A stretch of 64,000 bases of DNA, from contig CM068827.1 in the NCBI GenBank assembly GCA_028554795.2, positions 73,947,244 through 74,011,243 on the forward strand, given 5' to 3'. The notes beneath the pieces were generated by a model, which was not told the DNA's origin, made no database searches, and worked only from the letters and a program-made list of their open reading frames with translations. The translations under genes were made by a program, and so were the position numbers. Below are positions 1 to 12,639 of the stretch, in pieces. This DNA comes from Sinohyriopsis cumingii (lineage: Eukaryota; Mollusca; Bivalvia; Unionida; Unionidae). The first letter of the stretch is position 1; each line of letters starts with the position of its first letter.

Positions 1-559
1 GGAGTGGTATAGATCTTGTTTTAATACAGCAAAGTTGTGTTTTAGTAGATGGAGTGGTATAGATCTTGTCTTAATACAGCAAAGTTGTGTTTTAGTAGAT
101 GGAGTGGTATAGATCTTGTTTTAATACAGCAAAGTTGTGTTTTAGTAGATGGAGTGGTATAGATCTTGTCTTAATACAGTAAAGTTGTGTTTTAGTAGAT
201 GGAGTGGTATAGATCTTGTCTTAATACAGTAAAGTTGTGTTTTAGTAGATGGAGTGGTATAGATTTTGTTTTAATACAGTAAAGTTGTGTTTTAGTAGAT
301 GGAGTGGTATAGATCTTGTCTTAATACAGTAAAGTTGTGTTTTAGTAGATGGAGTGGTATAGATCTTGTCTTAATACAGTAAAGTTGTGTTTTAGTAGAT
401 GGAGTGGTATAGATTTTGTTTTAATACAGTAAAGTTGTGTTTTAGTAGATGGAGTGGTATAGATCTTGTCTTAATACAGTAAAGTTGTGTTTTAGTAGAT
501 GGAGTGGTATAGATCTTGTCTTAATACAGTAAAGTTGTGTTTTAGTAGATGGAGTGGTA
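1..559. repeat. 50-bp minisatellite, 11 full copies plus a partial one
   Basis: A 50-bp unit beginning ggagtggtatagatcttgt and ending gttttagtagat is repeated head to tail from the first base of the window. The copies differ only at a few C/T positions, for example cttgtt versus cttgtc and acagc versus acagt, so the array is young or homogenised. It breaks off after ggagtggta at about 559 and probably continues beyond the left edge of the window. Confidence 0.97.
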
Positions 560-810
560 AAGCTAGGAGAATTAGGCCTAGATGATGTAAGTGTAATTCT
601 AAAACTTACATCTCAGATTACTGTACCACTCCAACTACAAACTGCACAGACTCTAATCTGCTGTCATATGAGCCTGCACATCTGGGTCTATACAGTTCAT
701 AAGGAGTAATCAGTAGAACATAATTGATACTGATCTGCCACCACATTATGCAACTGCATCAGGGTCTAAGTAGTTTACAGCTGAACTTGACTTATAAGTG
801 AGTATATACA
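560..810. other. Unique sequence between two minisatellites
   Basis: No reading frame, splice pattern or repeat could be supported here. Confidence 0.5.
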
Positions 811-1006
811 GTGTTAGGCAGTTACATTGGAATGAATTGGGGAACTATCTGGAGTACATACAGTGTTAGAAAGGCAGTTACATTTGAATGAATTGGGGAA
901 CTATCTGGAGTATATAGTGTTAGAAAGGCAGTTACATTTGAATGAATTGGGGAACTATCTGGAGTATATAGTGTTAGAAAGGCAGTTACATTTGAATGAA
1001 TTGGGA
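811..1006. repeat. 54-bp tandem repeat, four copies
   Basis: Copies start at about 811, 863, 917 and 971. The unit begins gtgttagaaaggcagttac and ends ctggagtatata. The last copy is cut short. Since 54 is a multiple of three, one plus-strand frame (863-1048) stays open through the array and reads as an 18-residue repeat with the core RQLHLNELGNYLEYIV. There is no promoter or splice evidence, so I read this as a repeat with an incidental open frame. Confidence 0.9.
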
Positions 1007-1175
1007 ATCATTCAATCTACCAAATTCAAGGCATTCAAGCCTTCATGAAGAAAAACTAAAAGAAGAATACGAAAACCTCAAGGTCATGCAGATTTGGTCT
1101 GGTAACACTGGACAACAAATTTTTACAAAAGTCATGTTACTGAAATAAAATTAGTCAATTCTTATCAATTTTTAT

Positions 1176-3445
1176 GTGCTGAACACGAATATGACAGTCA
1201 AATTGCAAAATTGGCTCTAGTTTTTTTGTAATCTGCAAGAAATTAATGTTTACATAACGAAATGCATTCCAATAGTAAAAGGTCAACTGTAATAGCCTAC
1301 CTATAAAAAATCAAGTCATTGACTACATCTTAGATTTCTTCGCCTGTCTCTTGTACAGCTGTTCGGGAGCATCTCTGTGGAGTGTCCAGCAGTAGTCAGC
1401 CAGCATTGTAGTGGACCATTTTCCCTGGTATCTTTGTTCCATTGTTGCGATATCTTGATGAAAACGTTCGCCGTGTTCATCACTAACAATACCACAGTTG
1501 CTAGGAAAGAAATCCAAATGGGAATGAAGGAAGTGAATCTTTAGAGACATATTGCAGCCAAGTTTCTTATACTTCATCAACATGTCTTCTACTAGTTCCT
1601 TATAGTTTTCTGCCCTAACATTTCCGAGGAAGTTTGTAGAAACTAGGCGAAAAGCATTCCATGCTTGTTTCGCGTCACCTTCCAGCAAGTTGTTGAACCG
1701 GTCATCTTTGAAAAGCTCTCGAATCTGAGGACCCACAAAAACTCCCTCTTTAATCTTTGCTTCGCTGAGTCGAGGGAATTTTTCATGCAGGTATCGGAAT
1801 GCTGGCAAAGTCCGGTCAATGGCTTTCACGAAGTTCTTCATCAAACCTAGTTTGATGTGAAGGGGTGGTAGCAAGATTTTCTGAGCCTCAACCAGAGCTG
1901 GGTGTTGGATATTCTTCTCTCCAATGGCTACATTCTGCCTGTGAGTCCATTCCTTCCTCATGTAGTGCATTTCCCTTGCTCGGCTATCCCACTCGCATAA
2001 GAAACACATGTATTTTGTATATCCTTGCTGCAGTCCCATTAAAAGGGCAACTACCTTCAAATCACCACAGAGGTGCCAGCTGTACTTGTTATACTCAATG
2101 GAATTCAGTAGCTGCCTTAAGTTATCGTATGTCTCTTTCATGTGGACAGCATACGCTACTGGAATAGATGGAAGAATGTTTCCATTGTGCAAAAGCACAG
2201 CCTTGAGACTCAGTTTCGAAGAGTCCACAAATAGTCTCCATTCTTGTGGGTCATGAGTGATTTTTAAAGCATTCATGAGGCCCTCAATATCGGAACAGAA
2301 TATCAGATTACTTTCCTTTCTGAAGAAAGGCTCCAATTGCTGGTGGCGCTTTCGATATGCAGTAATTGTGACATCTTCTTCTAGAAGATTCCATTGTTGG
2401 AGTCTTGATCCTAGCAATTCTGCCTTGTTCTTTGATAAGTCCAAATCACGAATCAGGTCATTTAGTTCTTCCTGTGTTATTCTTTGTGGGGTTGATGATG
2501 CACCACAGTGAAAATCTGGATCACTGCATGCTGATGGACCAGGAGAAGAACAGGTCGACTCACCTTTGTCTTCGTCAGATGAATCAAGAAAATATTCTGC
2601 TGGAGGTTCTGGAATAGGAAGTCCCTCACCATGTGGAACTGGTCTCAATGCAGACGGAATGTTTGGGTAGACTAGTCTCGACTTCTTTCGCTTCGTTATT
2701 CCGCCGGAAAGAGGAGGAACCAAGCAGAAGTAACAGTCATTTAGGTGGTTGCTTGGCTCTCTCCACACCATTGGGACTGCAAACGGCATTGATGACCTTT
2801 TGCAATTCAACCACTGTGAAAGCTGTGTTGTACATGTAGCACAGCATATATGCGGAGCCCAAGGCTTGTCTTGGTCACCAACCTTGCATCCGAAGTAAAA
2901 ATGATATGCCTTCTTCACTTGAGAATTGATACTTTTCTTCTGGTTGGCAAATGTCACTTCCCCACAAATATAGCAAAAATTGTCCGCGGTATTAACACAC
3001 TTTCGAGGCATTACTGTTCTTTATTGTACGTAAATGGATAAAATAATAAGTTTTATGTAACAGTAGCTTGAACTGTCTCGCACAACGTCTAAAATATTTT
3101 AAATGCTGAACCTATCTGATTGGGCTTTATATAGTACACTGCTTACGTCAGCTTCAGCAGCCGCCTGGCATTAGTATAATAGGCCTACACATGTATAGTA
3201 CACTGCTGACGTCAACTTACTTCAGCAGCCGCATGGCATTAGTATTGCATTGCATCAGAAAATGATGCAATCAACTGTGGATGATGTGAGCATGATGGTA
3301 TTATGCAATGTTACATCATTATTCCGGATGTTGCTGCAGTCCTACTGGAGAAATTTACACAGTGAAACATAGAAAATGAGGTATATGAATATCTTCAAAA
3401 CGAGAGCCAATACAAATTTTTCACGGTTATATTCGTGTTCGGCAC
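1176..3445 (-). mobile_element. DNA transposon with imperfect terminal inverted repeats and an intact ORF
   Basis: About 2.3 kb bounded by inverted repeats: left 1176-1224 (gtgctgaacacgaatatgac, then ttggctctagttt further in) and right 3397-3445, whose reverse complement starts gtgccgaacacgaatataac and continues to ttggctctcgttt. The arms match over most of about 48 bp. A single minus-strand gene (1323-3011) fills most of the interior. A directly repeated segment near 3130-3240, containing tacactgct and cagcagccgc twice, lies between gene and right arm. Similarity may extend outside the marked arms, so the exact ends and any target-site duplication are not fixed. Confidence 0.75.
1323..3011 (-). 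CDS. Transposase-like protein with zinc-binding N-terminus, intact
   Basis: An intronless 562-residue ORF starting MPRKCV and ending KKSKM. The first 100 residues carry paired cysteines (C13/C16, C42, H54, C56/C57, C60, C93/C96) that look like a zinc-binding module. Residues 140-170 are a low-complexity acidic/Ser linker. The C-terminal half has an RNase H-like layout: FVDSSK (D263), CGDLKV (D317) and DEHGERFHQD (E515), with CFLCEWDSR (C336/C339) as a possible zinc insertion after the second Asp. The DDE assignment is inferred from these conserved-looking acidic blocks. I recognise the protein as a type present in many copies in invertebrate genomes but cannot name a superfamily. It lies between matching inverted repeats, which supports a transposon origin, and it is unbroken, so the insertion is recent or the gene has been kept. 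Confidence 0.8.
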   Translation of the reverse strand: MPRKCVNTADNFCYICGEVTFANQKKSINSQVKKAYHFYFGCKVGDQDKPWAPHICCATCTTQLSQWLNCKRSSMPFAVPMVWREPSNHLNDCYFCLVPPLSGGITKRKKSRLVYPNIPSALRPVPHGEGLPIPEPPAEYFLDSSDEDKGESTCSSPGPSACSDPDFHCGASSTPQRITQEELNDLIRDLDLSKNKAELLGSRLQQWNLLEEDVTITAYRKRHQQLEPFFRKESNLIFCSDIEGLMNALKITHDPQEWRLFVDSSKLSLKAVLLHNGNILPSIPVAYAVHMKETYDNLRQLLNSIEYNKYSWHLCGDLKVVALLMGLQQGYTKYMCFLCEWDSRAREMHYMRKEWTHRQNVAIGEKNIQHPALVEAQKILLPPLHIKLGLMKNFVKAIDRTLPAFRYLHEKFPRLSEAKIKEGVFVGPQIRELFKDDRFNNLLEGDAKQAWNAFRLVSTNFLGNVRAENYKELVEDMLMKYKKLGCNMSLKIHFLHSHLDFFPSNCGIVSDEHGERFHQDIATMEQRYQGKWSTTMLADYCWTLHRDAPEQLYKRQAKKSKM

Positions 3446-6400
3446 ACCAAAATACTACAGATTAGGGCCTTTTCAAGTCAGTAATGATTTCACTGTTGAC
3501 CAGTGTAACCTGTATGACCTGTAAGTTGTTTTGCTCAGCTTCTAGGTCATGAAAAAAGGAAGATGTATGTAACCCACCATGCTGGCCAATTTTGTGTGTC
3601 CGGTAAATCTGTGCAATGATAGATTATTTCTGTAAACATTGGATCACGTTTTATTATTGGGTAAAAAATTCATTTTGTATCAAGAAAGATCATACTTTAT
3701 TTAATTAAGAAAAGTTATATTCATAAAGTCTACAAAAATATCCCACATCTGGCTCGAAATGCATATGAAAATGTAATTTCTAAATGTCAACATGAAGACC
3801 CACTCCATGACCTTCTTGAACCTGTAACCCAGAAAATCCTATTTACTATGAATCTTTTAGAATCATGCAAATAAATACATAAAATAAAAGATGGAAATGT
3901 ATACCTTAAAAAAATTCTGCATCTTAATCCAAGTTTCCAATTTTGCAATATGCTGTCCCACGCATACAAAATTGTCTGTTATGTCAACTTGCCGCTAAAA
4001 CGAGATTCTCAAACAATTCCTCTGCATATAGTCTGTTTCTAAATTCTTTAGTAATTTTTCCCCATAAACAAGATGTTGCAAACACATTACATCCTATTCA
4101 TTGTTGTTTCTCTTCCACATAATAGCTTATTGTTTTATAAAATGTTGAACTTTACTAACTTTTTTACAGGATCGGTTTAGTTTGCTTAATCTCTTGCCAT
4201 TTATTGGCATTGTTATGGTGATTTTTTTAAAACTAGCTATAAACCTAACCTAATTACTTGACTGAAATGCTGACAGAAACAGTCCAAAGTAATGTATTTC
4301 ATTTCTATAGCCTGATAGATAAACATTACAGCTTTTAAAAAAGAATCTATAGTCATAAAACAAGTGTTACATATCCATAGGTGGTATACCTGTAAATTGT
4401 GTATGGTTTACATGTAATTTGTGCAGTTTTTCATATTTGCATCAGTGTACGTTTCTTCAAAATATGTAACACTGCCAATTTATGTAAAGATTTTGACCAA
4501 AATCGGCAGACCATATAGCAAATTCGTAACTTTTCAAACACCAGATATGCAATTTTAATAGAAACGATCAACAGCTTATGAGGTATAAACTTCTGGACTG
4601 CTACTTTGTCGATTATTTTTATTTATTTTTTGTTTCAATTTTGGGAAAGCTTCTGGAGTAATAACTTGGGTTTATGGGGAAAACTATAAATTCGTAATAC
4701 ATTTGTAATCAGAAGATCTTCCTCTATCACATATCAAATCTAAATTTTTAAATTATTTTTTCTATTTCTTTCATTAGTTGAGACTAACTCAAAGAAATGC
4801 AAGCCTGAAGACACTGACTGAGGTCGTGGCAAGTTTCAGGCTGATTGGATTAAAGTCTTCCATGGCAATGTAGACGTATCCAAGTTAGGATCTTCACATG
4901 CTTTTTGTAAAATATGCAGTAAAGACATTAAAGTGGTGGTGTTGAGCTTATATGATCGGGAGGGACACTTCAGGACAAAATTGCATGAAAGAAATTTTGA
5001 AATGAAGGAAGCATCCATCAAAAGCTTCTTTGCTCAGCCAAAGCAGGAAGATGATAGTGTTATAAGTAAAAAGAATGAAATAAAGTTTCAGAAATGTAAA
5101 TAATTATGTAAATATGTGTAAAAATAATTTGTGTATAGCATTTCTTGTTTTAAAACTGTTGATCTTATATAATGTACGAATACATTTTTTTCATGTAAGA
5201 TTTTTTTTGGTCTTTGTAAGGTTTTTTATTGGTCTCAAATACAGGTTTTCATCTCAAGGGGTTGATACCTATGCTAATCAGACATGGTTTCTAAAACTTT
5301 CATATTCATTTCAAGTTGCCGATATTAATGAATTCTGAAATCCCAGACTTAGGTCCAATTTATCTCCTTATGAAAAGCAATCCCTCATAAGATACATGTA
5401 CTGTAAAAAGCACATGTACAAAATAGACAAAATTAACATCCAAATCATAATGTTAAGCATCAAGTACCAATACAAACTGATATGTAATGCAATACAAACA
5501 TGTTGTATTGTAATATATTTTTTTGCTGTGATAGTCACCCCCATGCACAACCAGTACCTACTAGAATTTATTTATGGAATTCAAGTCTGCAGTTTTCCAC
5601 CTGTATGCTACTTTGGAAACCACTGCAGCTCTGACTGTTTGCAGACATTTTTTATCTTCTCATATTTAAATTTTCTTTCAATGATCATTGATTATGTACT
5701 CTCAATTGGTGACCAAGCTAATCAAAATTTGTAACATTATCTGTTAGCCACTGAAATTGAGCATCTTGCACTTCAATGACCACACTATATTCAGTAGGCA
5801 TGAGATTCTGCACACTTGTCAATCTTTAATATCATTTTCTAAGGTCAGTTTTACGCTATATACTGGCACCATATAGGGAACATTCTTGTGCCAATTATGA
5901 TAAAAGGGTTCATTGGCACAAGGGCACGACCATAAATGAAACCTAGCTGAATATTGGCCTGATCCTATTACAATAACCAAATCGCATAGTTATGACTATT
6001 ACACACAGTACATATACTTCTGTCATGGACATCCACTGACATAGGTAATCTAGCTAACAAGCCAACTCTTTGAACACCAAAGTGCCTACCTTGATCAGGC
6101 TGGCCATTGATCTAAACTCACATGTATATTATACAAAGTGGCCTCCTTTTTATTTGCTAAATTTCTATCTACATAAACATCCCGGATACCACTTAATGAG
6201 TACATGTAATTTAAATCATGATCACACAGTTGCAGTCTGTTTTAACTTTTTTGGTGCTTTCAACACATTAACCTATTTCTGAGTAAACCAAAACTCTTTT
6301 TGTGTCCATGTCTATATTGCCCTCATTTGTCTGAAGAGTTAGCTAGGTATAGTTTTATTCAGACCTGTAGATAAGCCCAAACCTGTTCCTGCACCCATTC

Positions 6401-6751
6401 TCAACCATGAGTGAACATAAACTCACTCTTTAATCAACCCAATGTAGGGGAGTATTAATCTCCAATGGCATTTATTGTCTTGGGTCAATATGGGTTCTAA
6501 ATTCACCAGGAACTTAAAATCATGATTTCACACTTGACTGAAAATGAAAGAAAATAAGATTATAAAAATGTCTGATCAATTCAAACTACATGTGGTTTAC
6601 AGGAATAGATAATACCACACACAGCTTAGTGGCTAATGTCTACACCTTACCAACTGATGTTCTGATGTTTTACTTCAATGAAATTCGAATGGCACAAAAA
6701 CATTGAAATCAATACAGCTGCCATAGCTGTTTTCCATACTAAAATATAGAG
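3446..6751. other. Non-coding stretch, no supported gene
   Basis: AT-rich sequence with only short incidental ORFs. No transposon domain, convincing exon or tandem array was found. Confidence 0.5.
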
Positions 6752-6914
6752 CAGGGGTCTCAAACACATGGCCTGCAGGCCAAATGTGGCCTGTAAAGTC
6801 ATATCCTGTGGCCCACAAAATGATTGGCATCACAAGGTGTCATGGTGGTGTAGCCCTCTGGCCATCAAAATGCCCTCATGTAGCCCGCGGGGTGGTTTGA
6901 GTTTGAGACCCCTG
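6752..6914. mobile_element. hAT-type MITE, 163 bp
   Basis: The segment begins caggggtctcaaac and ends gtttgagacccctg, a perfect 14-bp terminal inverted repeat of the kind common in hAT elements. The flanking 8-mers atatagag (left) and attttgag (right) agree at 6 of 8 positions, as expected for an aged 8-bp target-site duplication. The interior is rich in ggcc/ggcctg and has no coding capacity. Confidence 0.85.
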
Positions 6915-7586
6915 ATTTTGAGTCTTAACAATAACATAGTGTGGCCTATTTTTTATGTTGTTTTTTTCTTCTTCTTTCTTCTGTTTAATAAAATTTACAC
7001 ACAAAAAAACAAAACATGGATTATGGTAGAACAGTTTTGACCCATAACGTGATGATCTACAGTTCACTACAAAATTTCACATTTCTAAAAATCAAATTGA
7101 AAATCTGTAAAACCAAGGACAGACCTGAAGTGTCGGTCACATGGCTGAAAAATGCACACCAGCATATGGTCTATCTCTATATAATAACAAAAAATTAAAT
7201 CAGCAATGTTCCACTACCCCAACACATATGAGAATTAAAACTGGTTTACCATGTATATTCACTTCTAAGTAAAGTCCCATTTCAATTAAAAAAGACGATG
7301 ATTTGCCATCATATAATGCAATTTCAGATCATCAGGGGCTATTTTATTTGTTTTACTAATTGCTTCTAACTGCACAGACCAAGATATGGGTCTGTGCAGT
7401 TTACAGCTGGACTCTGCTTATAAGTATATATAGCACACAGTAAATTCTAACATACATTGAAAGTATTTCCCTGTTTAACTGTTGTAGTAAATTTGGATGT
7501 TTATTAAGTACTCAAACCAATTTGTAACCATATCAATTTTGTGCCAACCACTGGTCACAATTGCATGTTCAAGCTTTGTTACAAGT

Positions 7587-7888
7587 GCTCCAGTGGCCTA
7601 AGGGGTAAGAGAGTCCATCTGAGATATGGGAGGTCATGGGTTCAAACCCTGGCCGAGTCATACCAAAGACTTATCAAAAATGGTATGAGCAGCTCCCTAG
7701 CTTGGCACTCAGGATTAAGGGGTTAGTGTTAGGACTGGTCGGCCTGGTGTCAGGATAATGTGACTAGGTGGGATGTGATGCTACTTGTCTGCTGCATGAT
7801 GCCCCATTGCTAGACATCACTATAAATTGCTATAATGCAACATGACTGAAAACTTTTCAAAGCTACATTAAAAATTTAAATCACATAC
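7587..7888 (+). mobile_element. tRNA-derived SINE (family A), plus orientation
   Basis: The head has an A-box-like tggcctaaggggtaagag and a B-box-like gggttcaaaccc, spaced as in a tRNA. A tRNA-unrelated body follows (atgtgactaggtgggatgtg, atgatgccccattgctagac) and an AT-rich tail ending near ttaaatcacatac. The same body is found in reverse at 11583, 12963 and 14538, which defines the family. Confidence 0.88.
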
Positions 7889-8055
7889 ACACAAACTTTG
7901 TATGATTAACCTCCAGCACAGCTGCAATCACCACAATGGTGGGGGATGGCTGATACATGTAGATGAGATTCTGCCACCCACTCAGTCATATTTCATAAAT
8001 AAACAATTGTTAACCATACGGATTTGTGGTTTTCTGACAACAACAAAAATATTAC

Positions 8056-8103
8056 TTGGACAATATACTGCTCAGCCAGCATCCCTTGTTTCTTTTTCCT
8101 TTT
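8056..8103 (-). CDS. Candidate short internal exon, minus strand
   Basis: On the minus strand a pyrimidine-rich acceptor (tttcctttctgtgtctcag) precedes 48 nt encoding KRKKKQGMLAEQYIVQ, followed by a donor gtaatatt. Both boundaries give phase 0. The identity is unknown and no joined transcript could be built, so this rests on splice-site quality and composition only. Confidence 0.35.
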
Positions 8104-8646
8104 CTGAGACACAGAAAGGAAATCCATAAAATTCATCCTAAAATAATGGCTTCAATCAGACAGTAACTAGAATTAAGGGAAATAAACCATGCAGTAAAAA
8201 GATGTACATTACCAAACTTTTTTAAAAACTTTATAATCAATATTATGTTATACTCATTTACATATCAATTTAATTAAATGCATTTTAGTTAAAGGCCATT
8301 TTAATGCTCAAAATCATTTTCAATTATAAAGTTTCAGGTGTCAGTGTCAAAATTTTATTCTCTCTTATTTAAATATGGATTTTTCTTTTTGCTTTTCTGC
8401 AATTTTACAGTATTTTCACAGCTGAATTTTTCAATGCAAATATTTTATTTTTTATATATGTTTATGTGTTCACAGATGCCTGAGCGTATGTTCCAGGCTA
8501 GATACTTTGAATTTTAAAATTACTTAATTATTTAGTGTCAAGCCAGATTCTTCACATCATGTTGTATATACTGTATATATTATGCATAACAGATAGAAGG
8601 CCTCAAGGTTCTGTAACTAACCGAGTTATCTCCTCTAAATAAAGTC

Positions 8647-8677
<31 letters not shown>
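8647..8677. repeat. (TTA)n microsatellite
   Basis: Uninterrupted att/tta trinucleotide run. Confidence 0.95.
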
Positions 8678-8680
<3 letters not shown>

Positions 8681-8946
8681 TCCATATCTCTTGCCTTGGA
8701 TGTCATATAACTGCAACATCTGTATGTTTTTTTCATGCACACTTAAATATCACCTTGGTTATTAAAATCCTGTTTAATTCATATCCATTATTTTTATCTA
8801 AATGTATGTATGGATTCCTTATCCAGTCCATATGGAAGATTTCCTATGGGAAGGTAAACCGAAAATTGATGACTATATAAATCCTCAACAATAATAAAAC
8901 AACCGAAAATTGGTGGATAAGAAAAATGCAGGATAAATTTACTTAC

Positions 8947-9065
8947 ACCAAAAGCCAACTTCAAAGCATCTGAATATTTGAATATCTCCATGCTCATGGT
9001 TAAATATCCTCACAAAAGACAATGGCTTTTTATCTATTGACAAATGAAGCACTTTAACACCATAT
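8947..9065 (-). CDS. Candidate internal exon, minus strand
   Basis: An acceptor-like ataatcttgttgtatag is followed by 119 nt and a consensus donor gtaagtaaa. The open frame reads YGVKVLHLSIDKKPLSFVRI and continues through FNHEHGDIQIFRC, which looks protein-like, with entry after one base and exit in phase 1. It does not join directly to the candidate exon at 8056-8103 in the required phase, so another exon lies between them or one call is wrong. Confidence 0.4.
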
Positions 9066-9824
9066 CTATACAACAAGATTATCCTCCCATGGCATATGTA
9101 AACTTCTGAATCCTAGATGGACATTCTTTCAGTTGTCATAAGTCAGTTGGTACACACACCTGATCTATGGAGTTCACAATCCAACCTGCATGTACCAAAT
9201 AGGGTTTTTATATCTGGATAGCTGAGAATTTACCCTAGCTTCCCAAATGAAAGTACCCTGCAGCAAATACATGGTTACAAATAGAAGTGTTCATGGAACA
9301 TGAATGCAACACCTCAAAGCCTAAGGATCTGTTTCTAAACAAAAAAATTAATGTTAAAGATTGATGTGCATGTGAAATTGGGACACTAACATGATCTGCC
9401 CATACCACATTATGGTGGGGCAAAAAAAGTATTAGGAACTTGCCCATCATTTTATGTAAGCATGAAATACCAAATGATGTACAAAACTAAAGGATGCCAT
9501 TTTCCACTTGCTCCAGATGCAGAATATGGAAAAGAATCATGGTATAATGAACTTGGACCCTAATTTATATGTTTCAGTTCACTAATAAAAGAAAACCAAC
9601 AATTCTGCCATGATATTGTTACAATCAATTATGGATGAAATTGTAAAAATGCTTGTTTTCCACCAATGTAAAATCAGTGTATACAAAGAATGTACAGTTA
9701 TTGGCTTTATCTTCATGTTAGCAGAACGAATGAGTTTATTATGCCATAGGGATACATGAGGAAAAAATCTCATTTGTCCAAATAATAATAATACTAGTAA
9801 TAATGATAAAACTTTATTTCCAGA
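9066..9824. other. Non-coding stretch
   Basis: Two ORFs of 71 and 88 codons occur on the minus strand, but neither has splice signals or recognisable content. Confidence 0.4.
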
Positions 9825-10003
9825 GGGTACAACTCTACTTTTAGTCAAATATTAGCCAGGGTACAACTCTTTACTTTTAGCCAAATATTAGCCAGGGTAC
9901 AACTACTTTTAGCCAAATATTAGCCAGGATACAACTCTACTTTTAGCCAAATATTAGCCAGGATACAACTCTACTCTTAGCCAAATATTAGCCAGGGTAC
10001 AAC
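9825..10003. repeat. Tandem repeat of about 35 bp, five copies
   Basis: The unit gggtacaactctactttt plus agccaaatattagcca is repeated five times with small length differences. Confidence 0.93.
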
Positions 10004-11582
10004 GAGGTCTTCAGAGTCATATAATATTCTATACATGTACACAATAGTCATAAAAGAAAGGAAAGAATTTAATAATTGGAAGGTTAATGTCACACAAATG
10101 TATAGCAAATTGACCTTTCCAGTTTCTCACACATAGTGTACACTTATAGTACAGATTTGGCCAGGAAACACTAACAGCATAATGTATTTTTAATTATGCA
10201 TTGTAATGGGAATACACATGATTCATGCAAACCTTTAGCACAACATGTAAATGAAAATATACCATTAATGCCAATGGTTTTATTTCTTTGGTCAAATAAT
10301 TTGAAGCTGCACATCATTAATGACAAACTTTGCCAGATTTAGGCCTAATTAGCTGATTCTTTACAGACATATGGAGTGAATTCTCCTTTCAGGAGAATAT
10401 GACACAAAAGATTTTTATCAGATTTTACTAAATGAGGAAATGAATTCAAATTACGTCAAACTGAACTGAATGAGGTGTAATGTTATTTCCATCACGTCAC
10501 ACTTAAATTTTTGTACATTAATACTTATCCCAAAATATGCTAAAACAACTGCTCTCACCCACCCACCAGTACAGAACGTCCAACTGAGTAGTCCATCATG
10601 CAAAGAATATGAGAATTCTAGAAGGTCTTATGGCAGCAGAAGAAGTTGACACAAATTTGGGTATGTACAGCATAAATTTTGCCTGTGCCCTGGAGACTAT
10701 TAGAGAATGATTTGCATTCAAACGCCTCTGAATGCCAATAGCTGGGTCTGCACACTGAATCTAATCAATCAGAATTGAAAGTAAGTTTATCAGTGTTATA
10801 CACCAAAACCTGGACACAAACAATGTTAACTTCAGAGAGTCAACATATGAAAAAGGCAAAGATTTCCTTACTACACATTGATCACTGTAATGGACAATAG
10901 ATATTATCCTGAATGTTCATTGTATAGGGGATCTAATGTCATGAATTGGCTTGGTCCTGTGAACTGAATTGCAATTGAAAGCAAATGGAAATCTACCAGA
11001 TACCAGTTATACAAAACTTTAAATTACAAAAATCTAAGTGTATAATAAAAACCTAAGCCATATGTTGAGGTAAACTGCTTCACATGACCAGTGATCCATA
11101 CAAGGAACTATTTCTCGCAAGGTTACAGATTAGTAAATGCAGCATTTTCAGGCAACATGCAATAACTACAAACCTTAGGTTACAATAACCTACTTCTACT
11201 GAGTACATGAGTTCTACATTATGGTATAAAACATGAATCAGGTGTACAGAACTTCACAAATGAATTCAATATATTTTGTAAAAACAAAAAAAAATAACAT
11301 GTAGAAAGCTTTGTACCAAAAAAAGATAAAATAAAAGAACAAATTTGTATGACCTGAATGTTGCAGTGTTTCTATACCATCAAAATTAGCCATGGTCACA
11401 GTGCAATATGCTCGGTGATGCTATGATATAAAATCAGGCCTTGCTGTCATGAGAACAGAGACTCCGAAAATGACCTTGACCTTTTTGTTGATGACGCACC
11501 AATTTATACCCCACCTTTTGGGGCTGGCAGAGGTACATATTTAATGAAGCGAATGTAATATATCCAAAGTGTGTGATGTGTG
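10004..11582. other. Non-coding stretch
   Basis: AT-rich sequence with no ORF, repeat array or recognisable element that I can support. Confidence 0.5.
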
Positions 11583-11895
11583 ATGTGATTTTGATTTTTA
11601 ACGTAGCTTTAACAATTTTTCAGTCATATTGCTACAATGTCTGCAATGTGGCAGTTTATAGTGATGTCTAGCACTGAAGCATCATGCCACAGACATGTAG
11701 CATGATGTCCCACCCAGTCACTTTATCCTGACACCAGGCAGACCAGTCCTAACACTAACCTCTTAATGCTGAATGCCAAGCAAGGCAGCTGTTAGTACCA
11801 TTTTTGTAAGTCTCTGGTATGACTCGGCCGGGGATCGAACCCATGACCTCCCGCATCCAAGGTGGATGCTCTAACCACTAGGCCACCGGAGCGGT
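11583..11895 (-). mobile_element. tRNA-derived SINE (family A), reverse orientation, best-preserved copy
   Basis: Read on the minus strand the head is gctccggtggcctagtggtt, with a B box gggttcgatcccc, then the family A body and a tail ending near ttttaacaattgt-type sequence. The A and B boxes are closer to real tRNA boxes than those of the 7587 copy, so this is the best guide to the source sequence. Confidence 0.9.
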
Positions 11896-12639
11896 AAAAA
11901 ATGTATCTGAAAGTTAATGCCTCACTGTCGAAAGCATCAACCCAGATCAGCCATCACATATCTCTTAAAGACCATCACTTGTGAAATGCTGGTGAATGTT
12001 ACATTATATGCCTGCCCATTTTTAACTGTCCTATGTGTCAGGACTAGAAGTATATGGCAGACTCCTGAGATTATAGATCAACAAGTCTGATGACCTTGAC
12101 CTTTGCTTAAGGTATGTGGTCTTGAATAAAACCAGTCCTTTATTACAGTCACAGACACTTTGACCTTTGACCCCAACATCTGAAGACTTCTATACCCAAA
12201 TGAAAGCTATTCATGACTGACACACAATTAAGGTTATTGTGTGAAAACTATTTCTCTTCTTTTAATGACCGAAACATCTAACCTTTTGACCCCAAAACAG
12301 CGTTCTTCCTTACCCCAAGTGCAAGCCAGACAATAAAATGTATGAGAAAATGTATCTTCATACAAATTTATCCACGAAATAATAACTATACGCAATGAGT
12401 ACCTAAAAATTCAACAAAGCTGAAGGAAGTAAAGAAACTGCTTAATTAGTGGAGCAAATGAAATTTGTTCATTATTGGAAAAATTACTTCTATAAAATCC
12501 TTGATTTTGCCCCCCAAAAATAATCTTTTTGCTGCTCTACCAAGTCCTCCACCTTATAAAGAAAATGAAATGAAGTATTATTCAATTTTTTGGGGGGTGG
12601 TAAAACCTAGAGGGTAAAACAAGGTACACTGTATTCTTA

